In this document: in pieces, positions 1 through 7,575 of the stretch
How the letters are laid out: every line of letters starts with the position of its first letter
Position numbering within the stretch: position 1 is the stretch's first letter
Assembly: GCA_918219625.1 (NCBI GenBank)
Contig: CAKJXT010000063.1
Location: 1 to 29,429 of the forward strand
Direction of reading: 5' to 3'
Origin: Bacilli bacterium
GTDB lineage: Bacteria > Bacillota_I > Bacilli_A > RF39 > UBA660
DNA length: 29,429 nucleotides
Notes under the pieces: generated by a model
Databases searched by the model: none
Told to the model about the DNA's origin: nothing
The model's input: the letters and a program-made list of their open reading frames with translations, nothing else
Position numbers and translations under genes: made by a program

Positions 1-1922
1 CTAATATATTTAGAAATAAATATAATAACTACGAAAAGCTAAACGGTGGTATAAAAATAGACTTACTACAAAACTTTAGATCAAGAGAAGAAGTACTTAA
101 TAATATTAATGATATATTTAAATTAGTAATGGACGATAAAATAGGTGGAGCAGAATACGAAAAAACCCACAAAATGATATTTGGAAACAAATCATATATA
201 AAAGAAGGATTAATAAACCAAAACCATAATTTCGAAATTCTAAATTATAAATGCGAAGATAAAACATATACAAAAGAAGAAATAGAAATATTCACTATCG
301 CAACAGACATAAAAAATAAAATAAATAACCACTATAAAGTATTTGATAAAGATGAAAAAATAATAAGAGATATAGAATACAAAGACTTCTGTATAATAAT
401 GGATAGAAATACAGAATTTCCAAAATACAAAAAAATATTTGAATACATGCAAATACCATTAACACTTTATCAAGATGAAGTATTAACTCTAGAAAATGAT
501 ATATTAGTACTTAAAAATATAATGAATTATATAGTTAAAGTTAATAAAAAAGAATATGATACAGAATTTAAATATTATTATACAAGCATTGCAAGAAGCT
601 ATTTATTTAATATAAGCGATAATAATATATTCAATTCATTTAAAGAAAAAGACTTCTTCAATAATGACATATATAAAATATCTAAATCCATATCCGATAA
701 TCTGGAAAATCTAACAAATGAAGAATTTATAGAAGAAATAATAGATAAATTTAATATAATCGAAAATACAATTAAAACAGGTAATATTGAAGCATCTCTA
801 ATAAGAATAGAATATTTACTTAATCTATCAAAAAATCTAACAGAACTAGGATATACTCCATATGAACTAGCTGATTATATAAAAGAAATGGTAGAAGGAA
901 AAAATGAAATAAAATATTCATTAAACACTAATTCAGGAAACAACGTAAAAATAATGAATATACATAAATCAAAAGGACTAGAATTTCATATTTGTTACTT
1001 CTCAGGATTACATAAAACATTTAATATAAGCGACCTAAAACAACCATTCACAATAGATAATGAACTAGGTATAATAACTCCTTATATAGAAAACGAACAA
1101 AAAGAAACAATATATAAAGAATTATTAAAAGATAAATACATGAAAGAAGAAATTGCGGAAAAAATAAGACTTTTCTATGTCGCAATGACAAGATGCAAAG
1201 AAAAAATGATATTTGTAACATCATTAACAGACAAAGAAAAAGAAAAAATAAATAATTTAGTAGAAGATAATACTAGATTAAAATATAAATCATTTCTAGA
1301 TATATTAAATTCAATAAAAGAAAACATAAAAGAATATATAATAGATATAGACATAAATAAACAAAATTTAACAAAAGACTATAATATAATAAAAGATAGT
1401 AATTATGAAAAACAAATAAATAAATCAAACACAAAAATAGACAAAAGAAAGATAAATATTGAATCAAGTATAGAAGAAGAAAAACATTTTTCAAAACAAA
1501 CAAATAAATTAATAACAAAAGAAGAATATAAAAATATGGAATTTGGTACAAAAATACATTATTTATTAGAACAAACAGACTTTAAAAATCCAAATTTAGA
1601 TAACATAGATAACTTCTATAAAGAAAAAATAAATAACTTCTTAAATCAAGATATTCTAAAAAACATTAAAGAAGCAAATATTTATAAAGAATATGAATTT
1701 ATAGAAGAAAATAAAGATATTGAATATCATGGTATTATAGACCTTATGTTAGAATATAATGACCATATAGATATAATAGACTATAAATTAAAAAATATAG
1801 AAGAAAAAGCTTATATAGACCAATTAAATGGATATAAAAAATATATAGAAAATAAATTTCAAAAAGAAACAAATACATATTTATATTCAATATTAGAAAA
1901 TAGAGTAGAGGAAGTAAGATGA
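1..1922 (+). CDS. addA: ATP-dependent helicase/nuclease subunit A, C-terminal part (5' truncated by window)
   Basis: The reading frame is open from base 3, so the gene enters the window already in progress and the ATG at 129 is internal. About 639 codons remain. AddA is the UvrD-like helicase and nuclease subunit of AddAB, which resects double-strand breaks for RecA loading. Visible in order: a NFRSREEV segment just before the ATG at 129 (helicase motif IV region), the motif V stretch HKSKGLEF (about 961–985), motif VI RLFYVAMTR (about 1168–1195), and a PD-(D/E)XK nuclease with HGIIDLM (about 1728–1750) and DYKLK (about 1780–1794). The FGTKIHYLLEQ stretch before the nuclease is typical of AddA. 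Composition is extremely Lys/Asn/Ile-rich. The stop TGA overlaps an ATG (ATGA, 1919–1922), as in a coupled operon, but what follows is not an intact gene. addB would be expected upstream, outside the window. Confidence 0.93.
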   Translation, partial: NIFRNKYNNYEKLNGGIKIDLLQNFRSREEVLNNINDIFKLVMDDKIGGAEYEKTHKMIFGNKSYIKEGLINQNHNFEILNYKCEDKTYTKEEIEIFTIATDIKNKINNHYKVFDKDEKIIRDIEYKDFCIIMDRNTEFPKYKKIFEYMQIPLTLYQDEVLTLENDILVLKNIMNYIVKVNKKEYDTEFKYYYTSIARSYLFNISDNNIFNSFKEKDFFNNDIYKISKSISDNLENLTNEEFIEEIIDKFNIIENTIKTGNIEASLIRIEYLLNLSKNLTELGYTPYELADYIKEMVEGKNEIKYSLNTNSGNNVKIMNIHKSKGLEFHICYFSGLHKTFNISDLKQPFTIDNELGIITPYIENEQKETIYKELLKDKYMKEEIAEKIRLFYVAMTRCKEKMIFVTSLTDKEKEKINNLVEDNTRLKYKSFLDILNSIKENIKEYIIDIDINKQNLTKDYNIIKDSNYEKQINKSNTKIDKRKINIESSIEEEKHFSKQTNKLITKEEYKNMEFGTKIHYLLEQTDFKNPNLDNIDNFYKEKINNFLNQDILKNIKEANIYKEYEFIEENKDIEYHGIIDLMLEYNDHIDIIDYKLKNIEEKAYIDQLNGYKKYIENKFQKETNTYLYSILENRVEEVR

Positions 1923-1986
1923 AAGAAATATAATAGAATATTATGTATTATGTAATAAATTAAAAGACGCAATAGAAAACACATAA
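1919..1986 (+). pseudogene. Possible decayed 5' remnant of a gene coupled to addA
   Basis: An ATG overlaps the addA stop as ATGA. It gives MKEI and then hits TAA/TAG at 1931–1936. Shifting frame there reads IEYYVLCNKLKDAIENT before TAA at 1984. Joined, these resemble the N-terminus of the small HD-domain hydrolases that I associate with this kind of N-terminus. The recognition is from memory. The stretch is short and the rest of a gene is absent, so this may be chance in AT-rich DNA. The start overlap is the best argument that a coupled gene once stood here. Confidence 0.3.
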
Positions 1987-2010
1987 AATTTTACCACCGG
2001 ATAGAAGAAA

Positions 2011-2037
2011 AAATAACGAGAATTAATCTCGTTATTT
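2011..2037. terminator. Convergent bidirectional terminator (addA side / flippase)
   Basis: Perfect 10-bp stem AAATAACGAG/CTCGTTATTT with a 7-nt loop. On the minus strand it is followed by a long T-run (complement of 2003–2012), so it works best for the flippase gene whose stop codon touches it. The plus-strand T-tract is weaker. Confidence 0.85.
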
Positions 2038-3665
2038 TATTTTACCAATTTTAACTTTTTCATTATTTTACTATTACCAAATAATTCTTTTAAAAGATTA
2101 GTCTTAATAAGCATAAATAAATATACAGATGCACCTATAATCGCATAAATAATGCAATAAATTAAACTGATTAGTCTACTAGTAGAGAAGGTAGGAATAA
2201 ATAATTTAACAATATATAATACAATCATCATGACTAAAGAGGATAATAAAATCTTAAATCCATTTTTAATTAATTTTGAATAATCAAATTTAAATACACC
2301 TTTTATATAACAAAGTAAGAATACACAAGGGAAACCCTGAGTAATTAAAGTACATACAGTAGCACCTTGAAATCCACCAAAACCAACATAATGGCACAAA
2401 TTCATAAAAGGAATATTAAATATAGCATTTAAAACAAAACTAACAAATAAAGTTAATAAAGCAACTCTAGACTTGCCAACACTTTGACAAAAACTAATCA
2501 AAACAGATATTAAAGAATAAGTAATTGCTTGAAAAATATATAATTTAAATACCTCAACACTTAAATAATCATATCCATAAAACACAGTCCATACAGCATC
2601 TGATAAAAAGAATATACCAAGAGTCATAGGAACAGTAATAACAAATAATAAAAGTAGAGAAGAGACATACTGATCATTTACTTTCTTAAGATTACCCTTA
2701 ATAAAATCAGAAGCAACACTAGGAATCAAACTCATACTAATACCTATAGAAACAGAAACAATAACAGATGCAAGTTTGTTACCCCATGTAGCAATAACAC
2801 TAAAAGTAGTTTCAGCAACATCCATAGTATAACCAAGATTAGTTAACCCTCTGATAATAGTTACAGTATCAACCGTAGAATATGCACTCTTTAAGAATTC
2901 AACAATAATAAAAGGTAATGCACATAAAAGTATTTTCCTAGAAATATCCTTATTAGTAATCTTTTTTTCTTCATTTTTAGGCTTACAATCCATAGCAAGA
3001 GATTTCCTGTTTTTACTCATCTTAATTCGCAAATAAATATAAGAAACTAAAGCTCCAATAGCAGCAGATAAAACAGCTATACCAATTGCAATTTTCTCAT
3101 CAACTTTTAAAATTTTAATAACAATAATACAACCAAACAAAATAATAATAACGCGAATAAATTGCTCAATAACTTGAGAAATACTGCTCTCTGTAATATA
3201 TTTGTGGCCTTGAAAATAACCACGAGTAACGCTTAATACAGGAACAACAAGAAGAGCAAGAGAAATAATTCTAATAACAGAAGCAACATCAGATATGCTG
3301 TTAGCCCCATTAGAATTTGCTAAAATCAAAGAAGCAATAACATCAGCAAAAACAACCATTATAATAAAACATATTAACCCAACCAAAAATATAATTTTAT
3401 TACCAACCTTATTAACCCTTTCTTGTGTATCATAATATTCCAAGCTGTTATATTCACTAACTGTCTTAGATATAGCAAGAGGAATACCACTAGTAGAAAT
3501 ACTTAAAAATATAACATAAATATTGTAAGCATAACTATATAAAGCACCCGCAGATCTAGAAATCATCGCATTAAAAGGAATAACATAAATAAGACCAATA
3601 ATTTTACAAATAATAATGCATATTGTAGCTATCATGGAATTCTGTAAAACATTTCTTTTTTTCAT
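2037..3665 (-). CDS. SpoVB/MurJ-like lipid flippase (polysaccharide biosynthesis/MOP superfamily)
   Basis: A 542-residue, 12–14-span integral membrane protein of the MOP flippase superfamily (SpoVB/MurJ/Wzx branch). These proteins move undecaprenyl-linked sugar or peptidoglycan precursors across the membrane. SpoVB-type members act in spore cortex synthesis. The N-terminus MKKRNVLQNSMIATICIIICK followed by NAMISRSAGALYSYAYNIY and SISTSGIPLAISKTVSEYN is the classic SpoVB-like opening. The start is set by GAAGGAGG six bases upstream of the ATG at 3665; a 13-codon longer frame has no ribosome binding site. It lies 52 nt downstream of the M23 peptidase gene on the same strand, with a weak hairpin between (3688–3703), so partial co-transcription is likely. 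Whether it serves cortex, vegetative wall or another glycan cannot be told from sequence. Confidence 0.85.
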   Translation of the reverse strand: MKKRNVLQNSMIATICIIICKIIGLIYVIPFNAMISRSAGALYSYAYNIYVIFLSISTSGIPLAISKTVSEYNSLEYYDTQERVNKVGNKIIFLVGLICFIIMVVFADVIASLILANSNGANSISDVASVIRIISLALLVVPVLSVTRGYFQGHKYITESSISQVIEQFIRVIIILFGCIIVIKILKVDEKIAIGIAVLSAAIGALVSYIYLRIKMSKNRKSLAMDCKPKNEEKKITNKDISRKILLCALPFIIVEFLKSAYSTVDTVTIIRGLTNLGYTMDVAETTFSVIATWGNKLASVIVSVSIGISMSLIPSVASDFIKGNLKKVNDQYVSSLLLLFVITVPMTLGIFFLSDAVWTVFYGYDYLSVEVFKLYIFQAITYSLISVLISFCQSVGKSRVALLTLFVSFVLNAIFNIPFMNLCHYVGFGGFQGATVCTLITQGFPCVFLLCYIKGVFKFDYSKLIKNGFKILLSSLVMMIVLYIVKLFIPTFSTSRLISLIYCIIYAIIGASVYLFMLIKTNLLKELFGNSKIMKKLKLVK

Positions 3666-3687
3666 AAAATCCTCCTTCAAAGAAAAA

Positions 3688-3703
3688 TGATGTATAAACA
3701 TCA
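3688..3703 (-). terminator. Weak hairpin between M23 gene and flippase
   Basis: Stem TGATGT/ACATCA with a 4-nt loop, followed on the minus strand by TTTTTC, just before the flippase ribosome binding site. It is short (6 bp), so it could be a partial terminator or attenuator rather than a full stop. Confidence 0.4.
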
Positions 3704-3717
3704 CTTAAAATGTATTT

Positions 3718-4935
3718 TTAAAAAGCAGTATATCTATCATTCCATTGAACATACATAGATTTAGGATAATTAACTAAACTTGTAGGATTAATATAATGGC
3801 TTCTTAATTGAGAACTATTATAATCTATACCATAAAGTCCAGTAGCAATACCTAAATGTGAATGAGGTCCAGTAGAACAATAATCCCAAGGAGTAGTGGA
3901 ACCACCACCCATTATACCAACAATTGTATCCTTAGTAACAGTTTGACCTTTAGAAACATTTATTTGTGCTAAATGCATATAAACACTTGTATAAGTTTTG
4001 CCATTAGATAATTTATGATGTATCCAAACCATATTACCACCACAAGAACTCTTAATAGTTAAAGCAGCAACCATTCCTGTACCTATAGCATAAACAGGTG
4101 TATTATACCTATTTGTAGAAGTAGAAGAATCAACACCATTATGGCCACAAGAAACACGAGAATCACTGCAATCACGATTACCATACCAACTAGTTATATA
4201 TCCACTATTAAGTTGCCTATAAAAAGCAGTACCAACAGGCAATGTTTTTTGTCCGCAAGTAGATATATCTTCATTCGTCTTACAGCCTCTATTAACATAG
4301 ATTTGAACAAGTTCTTGTAAAGACTTTAATTCATCAGTGATAATTATTTCCTCATCACCAATAGAATTCAATTCATTTCCAAGTTTAGCATATTCTTGTT
4401 TCATTGAAGTTTGTTGTTTTTTTAATTCAACTTCCTTATTTGCAAGTTCAACTTTCTTATCTTCATTTTCCTTAATAGTAGCATTATAAGAATCAATGAG
4501 TTGATCATTATAATCAGTCATTTGTTCAGTAACAGCGCTCCTATATATAAAATCAGTAAAATCAGAAGCACCCATAACATACTCTAAATATGCTGATTCA
4601 CCACTAGAAATTTGAAAATAACTAATAATTTTTTTAATTTCCTCTTGCTTTTCAATAATTTGACCATTTAATTCAGCAATTTCCTCTGATAACTTAGTAG
4701 TATCAATTTGAATTTGTGAAATAGTACTTTGAATACTCTTAATCTTACTATTAATAGAAGCCATTTCAGCCTCAGTCATTTTCTTTTGATTTTTATTATC
4801 ATCTAATTCTTTCTTTTTAGCGTTCAATTCATTTTGTAAATCACCAAGTGTTTTTGCATCTACACTATAAAGTGGAACGCATGAAAAAAACAAAGAAAAA
4901 ACAAGTAATAAAACAAGATATTTATAACGTTTCAT
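3718..4935 (-). CDS. Secreted coiled-coil M23 (LytM-type) peptidoglycan endopeptidase
   Basis: A 405-residue protein with a signal peptide (about residues 1–27, KYLVLLLVFSLFF core), a long charged coiled coil (about 30–210) and a C-terminal M23 metallopeptidase domain. The zinc and catalytic residues are present: HNGVD (H265, D269), MHL (H321) and HSH (H358, H360). EnvC/PcsB-like proteins of this build cut or activate cutting of cross-linked peptidoglycan outside the membrane, often under FtsEX or during sporulation. The start at 4935 is chosen for AAAGGTGA spaced before the ATG and the signal peptide that follows; the 15-codon longer frame is unlikely. Several cysteines in the M23 domain could form disulfides. 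It heads a short unit with the SpoVB/MurJ-like flippase, fitting a cell-wall role. No FtsEX is visible here, so its activator is unknown. Confidence 0.9.
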   Translation of the reverse strand: MKRYKYLVLLLVFSLFFSCVPLYSVDAKTLGDLQNELNAKKKELDDNKNQKKMTEAEMASINSKIKSIQSTISQIQIDTTKLSEEIAELNGQIIEKQEEIKKIISYFQISSGESAYLEYVMGASDFTDFIYRSAVTEQMTDYNDQLIDSYNATIKENEDKKVELANKEVELKKQQTSMKQEYAKLGNELNSIGDEEIIITDELKSLQELVQIYVNRGCKTNEDISTCGQKTLPVGTAFYRQLNSGYITSWYGNRDCSDSRVSCGHNGVDSSTSTNRYNTPVYAIGTGMVAALTIKSSCGGNMVWIHHKLSNGKTYTSVYMHLAQINVSKGQTVTKDTIVGIMGGGSTTPWDYCSTGPHSHLGIATGLYGIDYNSSQLRSHYINPTSLVNYPKSMYVQWNDRYTAF

Positions 4936-4962
4936 ATCTTCACCTTTATCCTTAACAATAAA

Positions 4963-4971
4963 ATTATACCA
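4963..4971 (-). promoter_or_regulatory. Extended -10 promoter for the M23 gene
   Basis: Minus strand TGG-TATAAT (the -10 is 4968→4963), 27 bases before the ATG at 4935. The -35 is poor; the TGn extension compensates. Confidence 0.6.
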
Positions 4972-5098
4972 TAAAATCACATAAAATAAAATATTAATTA
5001 TTCTATTTTTTACGTAAATAAATCATTATAATTCATATAATATATTGACAAAAAAACGTAAAATAACCCTTTATAAAATAACAAAAAGCGATAAAAAC

Positions 5099-5127
5099 TT
5101 GCTTTAAACAAAAATCTATGTTATAAT
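5099..5127 (+). promoter_or_regulatory. Sigma-A type promoter for the NlpC/P60 gene
   Basis: TTGCTT (5099–5104), 17-nt spacer, TATAAT (5122–5127), with TG one base before the -10. The predicted start near 5134 leaves a leader of about 40 nt to the GTG at 5175. Confidence 0.8.
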
Positions 5128-5174
5128 ATTTCTCGTGCTTGCAAAAATTAGAATTTTTTAATGAGGTGAATTTT

Positions 5175-6020
5175 GTGGAATCAAGTCAGCTGAGAAGGAT
5201 ATCTATAATCGGTATAAGCGTATTATGCTTATCACCAATAGAATTTTTCTCAAACCAATTATTTGAAGATAGAAAGGTAGAAACAGCCCAAGTAGTAATA
5301 TCAGAAGATGAGATGAAATTAAAGCCTAACTACCTATCAAATAATTATGAAATATTCAATCCTGAAATTAAAACAACTAGTGAAGATATTGAAAAGCTAG
5401 TTAATGAAAATAAAGAAAAGGAAATAATTGAATATGAAAACAAATTAGAATTAGAAAAAGCTAAAAAAGCAGAAGAAGAAAAAAGAAGACAAGAAGAAGA
5501 AAAGCGTAAAGAAGAAGAAAGAAGAAAACAAGAAGAAAGAAAAAGAGCAGAAAAAGTATATAGAGAAACATCGTCAAGCACAAATCAGGAGGTTCAAAAA
5601 TATACAAATAATGCTCAAGTTAAAGAGGTTAGTGGAACAGTTCCACAACCCAATACAGAAGTTGCAACAAACTTAGTAAACTATGCTCTTCAATTTGTTG
5701 GAAATCCTTATGTATCTAACGGTACAGACCTATACAACGGTGTGGACTGTTCAGGTTTTACAATGAAGGTATATGAACATTTTGGATATAGTTTACCACA
5801 CAGGTCAACAGTTCAAGCGACATACGGAACAAGCGTATCAATCAATGAAATGGTTCCTGGTGACTTAATATTCTACGGTTATAACGGAAAAGTCAGTCAC
5901 GTTGCACTTTATATCGGCAACGGTCAAATAGTTCACGCTGCTACAAGCCAATTAGGAATTGTTACAGGTGGCTACAACCTTTCAATGCCTATAATTACAG
6001 TAAGAAGAATTTTAAATTAA
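5175..6020 (+). CDS. Membrane-anchored or secreted NlpC/P60 cell-wall peptidase
   Basis: A 281-residue protein that cleaves stem peptides of peptidoglycan. A hydrophobic N-terminal stretch (RRISIIGISVLCLSPIEFF) is a signal or anchor. A strongly charged helix of Glu/Lys/Arg repeats follows (about residues 75–130). The C-terminal NlpC/P60 domain has C192 in VDCSGF, H242 in SHVALYIG and H254 in IVHAAT, the expected Cys-His-His set. The start is read as GTG at 5175 because GAGGTG lies six bases upstream; an in-frame TTG at 5139 sits almost at the predicted transcription start. It is divergent from the M23 peptidase and upstream of spoIIGA, with a strong terminator between. The Glu/Lys helix could be a spacer that reaches through the wall. 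Confidence 0.9.
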   Translation: MESSQLRRISIIGISVLCLSPIEFFSNQLFEDRKVETAQVVISEDEMKLKPNYLSNNYEIFNPEIKTTSEDIEKLVNENKEKEIIEYENKLELEKAKKAEEEKRRQEEEKRKEEERRKQEERKRAEKVYRETSSSTNQEVQKYTNNAQVKEVSGTVPQPNTEVATNLVNYALQFVGNPYVSNGTDLYNGVDCSGFTMKVYEHFGYSLPHRSTVQATYGTSVSINEMVPGDLIFYGYNGKVSHVALYIGNGQIVHAATSQLGIVTGGYNLSMPIITVRRILN

Positions 6021-6029
6021 TTCTTAAGA

Positions 6030-6063
6030 ATCGACACTATTTATAGTGTCTTTTTTTTATAAT
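6030..6063 (+). promoter_or_regulatory. Candidate spoIIG promoter with a near-0A box
   Basis: TATAAT (6058–6063) begins at the last T of the terminator tract, 16 bases before the spoIIGA ATG. The position 17 nt upstream (CACTAT, 6035–6040) is a poor -35, as at Spo0A-activated promoters. ATCGACA (6030–6036) is one mismatch from TTCGACA, the complement of the Spo0A core TGTCGAA, and abuts it. In Bacillus the spoIIG operon is Spo0A-activated from the same relative place. The match could be chance. Confidence 0.4.
6033..6058 (+). terminator. Terminator after the NlpC/P60 gene
   Basis: GACACTA/TAGTGTC stem (6033–6039 and 6044–6050) with a 4-nt loop and eight T's. It sits between the NlpC/P60 gene and spoIIGA. 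Confidence 0.9.
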
Positions 6064-6079
6064 TAATTTGGTGATTAAA

Positions 6080-6862
6080 ATGAAAATATATCTGGATATA
6101 GTATTACTAATAAACTTTGGATTTGACTTTTTGTTACTATTATCAGTATCATTAATACTAAGAAGAAATGCAAAAATTTATAAGCTACTAATAGGAGCAT
6201 TCATAGGAAGTATATCAATACTAACACTATTTATGAAAATAAACTCACTAGAATTATTTATAATAAAAATAATAATAAGTATATTAATGTGTATATCAGC
6301 ATTCAACTATAAAAATCTAAAATATACAATAAAAAATATAATATTTCTATATATATCAAGCATTGTTTTAGGAGGTGCTCTATATCTTCTAAATATAGAA
6401 CTATCATATAAAAATCAAGGAATAATATTTTATAAAAACAAACTAAGTATAAATTTTATAATTTTACTCATATCAACTCCCATAATACTATATATTTATA
6501 TTAAAGAATGCAAAAATTTAAAAACAAACTACTCAAACTATCATAAAGTTGAAATAAAAATAAATAATGAAACAATAAAATGTACAGGATATATAGATAC
6601 AGGAAATAGACTAAAAGATCCATATAAAAAACGGCCGATTATACTAATGAATAATAATTATCTAGAAAAAAAAGACACAAATAAAATTATCGTACCAGCA
6701 CATACAATAATAGGAACAAAATTAATAGAATGTATAAAAATAAACAATTTAAAAATAGATGATAACGAAATAAAAAAAGAAGTATTATTGGGATTTATAA
6801 AAAGAAAAATAAAAATAGATGGAATAGAATGTCTATTAAATAACGAAATAATGGAGGAATAA
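6080..6862 (+). CDS. spoIIGA: Sporulation sigma-E processing peptidase SpoIIGA
   Basis: A 260-residue membrane aspartic protease that removes the pro-sequence of SigE in the mother cell at the septum, after a signal from the forespore protein SpoIIR. The N-terminal half (about residues 1–145) is five hydrophobic spans. The C-terminal half holds the aspartic-protease signature GYIDTGNRLKDP, with D173 the likely catalytic residue; the family works as a dimer. It is shorter than the Bacillus protein (about 309). ATG at 6080 is preferred because GGTGAT lies just upstream; in-frame TTG/GTG codons at 6068/6071 overlap that site. The SigE gene starts two bases after its stop, the usual arrangement. 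Confidence 0.93.
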   Translation: MKIYLDIVLLINFGFDFLLLLSVSLILRRNAKIYKLLIGAFIGSISILTLFMKINSLELFIIKIIISILMCISAFNYKNLKYTIKNIIFLYISSIVLGGALYLLNIELSYKNQGIIFYKNKLSINFIILLISTPIILYIYIKECKNLKTNYSNYHKVEIKINNETIKCTGYIDTGNRLKDPYKKRPIILMNNNYLEKKDTNKIIVPAHTIIGTKLIECIKINNLKIDDNEIKKEVLLGFIKRKIKIDGIECLLNNEIMEE

Positions 6863-6863
6863 T

Positions 6864-7556
6864 ATGATAAAAAAAATAATAAATTTTATAATAAAACTGT
6901 TAAATAATAATAATGAACTATTCTATGTAGGAAATCTTGATAACTTACCGGCGCCATTATCAAAAGAAGAAGAAATACTATATGTAAAAAAAGCAGAAGA
7001 AGGAGATACCCTAGCAAAAGAAAAATTAATAGAACATAACCTTAGACTAGTAGTCTTTTTAGCAAAAAAATATGAAAATACAAGCATAGACTTAGAAGAC
7101 CTGGTAAGCATCGGAACAATTGGACTAATAAAAGGAGTAAATACATATAAACTAGATAAAAATATAAAACTCGCAACGTATGCATCACGTTGTATAGATA
7201 ATGAAATACTAATGTTCTTAAGAAAAAACAAAAAGAGAAGGGGAGAAATATCATTCGAAGATAGTCTTAGTTATGATGGAGAAGGAAATGAACTACACCT
7301 AGAAGATATACTAGGAACAGAAAAAGATATAGTAACAAAAGGAATAGAAGAAGAACACGATAAAAAAGTATTATATCAAGAAATAAATAAACTTAAAAAA
7401 AGAGACAAACAAATAATGATACTTAGATATGGTCTTTATAATACTCAAGAAATGACGCAAAAAGATGTTGCAGAACTAATGGGAATAAGCCAATCATACA
7501 TATCAAGAATAGAAAAAAAGGTAATAAAAAAAATACAAACAGCTACAAAAATATAG
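6864..7556 (+). CDS. sigE: RNA polymerase sporulation sigma factor SigE (pro-form)
   Basis: 230 residues, against about 239 in B. subtilis. SigE drives the first mother-cell programme after septation. The first roughly 20 residues (hydrophobic and basic: MIKKIINFIIKLL) are the pro-sequence that tethers the inactive factor to the membrane until SpoIIGA cleaves it. Next comes the hallmark YVG…LPAPLSKEEE. Region 2 contains NLRLVVFLAKKYENT, DLVSIGTIGLIKGVNTY and KLATYASRCIDNEILMFLR. Region 4 contains KQIMILRYGL and the DNA-binding helix QKDVAELMGISQSYISRIEKK. AGGAGG-like bases (ATGGAGGAAT) at the end of spoIIGA form its ribosome binding site. Translation is probably coupled. Confidence 0.96.
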   Translation: MIKKIINFIIKLLNNNNELFYVGNLDNLPAPLSKEEEILYVKKAEEGDTLAKEKLIEHNLRLVVFLAKKYENTSIDLEDLVSIGTIGLIKGVNTYKLDKNIKLATYASRCIDNEILMFLRKNKKRRGEISFEDSLSYDGEGNELHLEDILGTEKDIVTKGIEEEHDKKVLYQEINKLKKRDKQIMILRYGLYNTQEMTQKDVAELMGISQSYISRIEKKVIKKIQTATKI

Positions 7557-7566
7557 CTGTTTTTTT
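7537..7566. terminator. Bidirectional terminator between sigE and the convergent gene
   Basis: AAACAGCTA/TAGCTGTTT stem (7537–7545, 7554–7562) with an 8-nt loop and T-runs on both sides. The sigE stop TAG (7554–7556) lies inside the stem. Confidence 0.88.
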
Positions 7567-7575
7567 ATAATTACT

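Noticed and set aside
1919..1955. TGA read as tryptophan (mycoplasma-type code)
   Set aside because: Reading through adds only a short non-conserved tail to AddA. TGA also ends rdgB and the UvrX-type gene exactly at conserved C-termini, and TGG is used for Trp.
5045..5077. TTGACA at 5045 as the -35 of the NlpC/P60 gene
   Set aside because: The nearest -10-like hexamers are 8 or 21 bases away. The TTGCTT-17-TATAAT pair further down fits much better.
5345..5581. Ser-rich frame on the minus strand inside the NlpC/P60 gene
   Set aside because: It is the antisense image of the Glu/Lys-rich helix, with no ribosome binding site. The same applies to the antisense frames at 240–452, 1273–1551, 6923–7254, 9136–9366 and 10453–11138.
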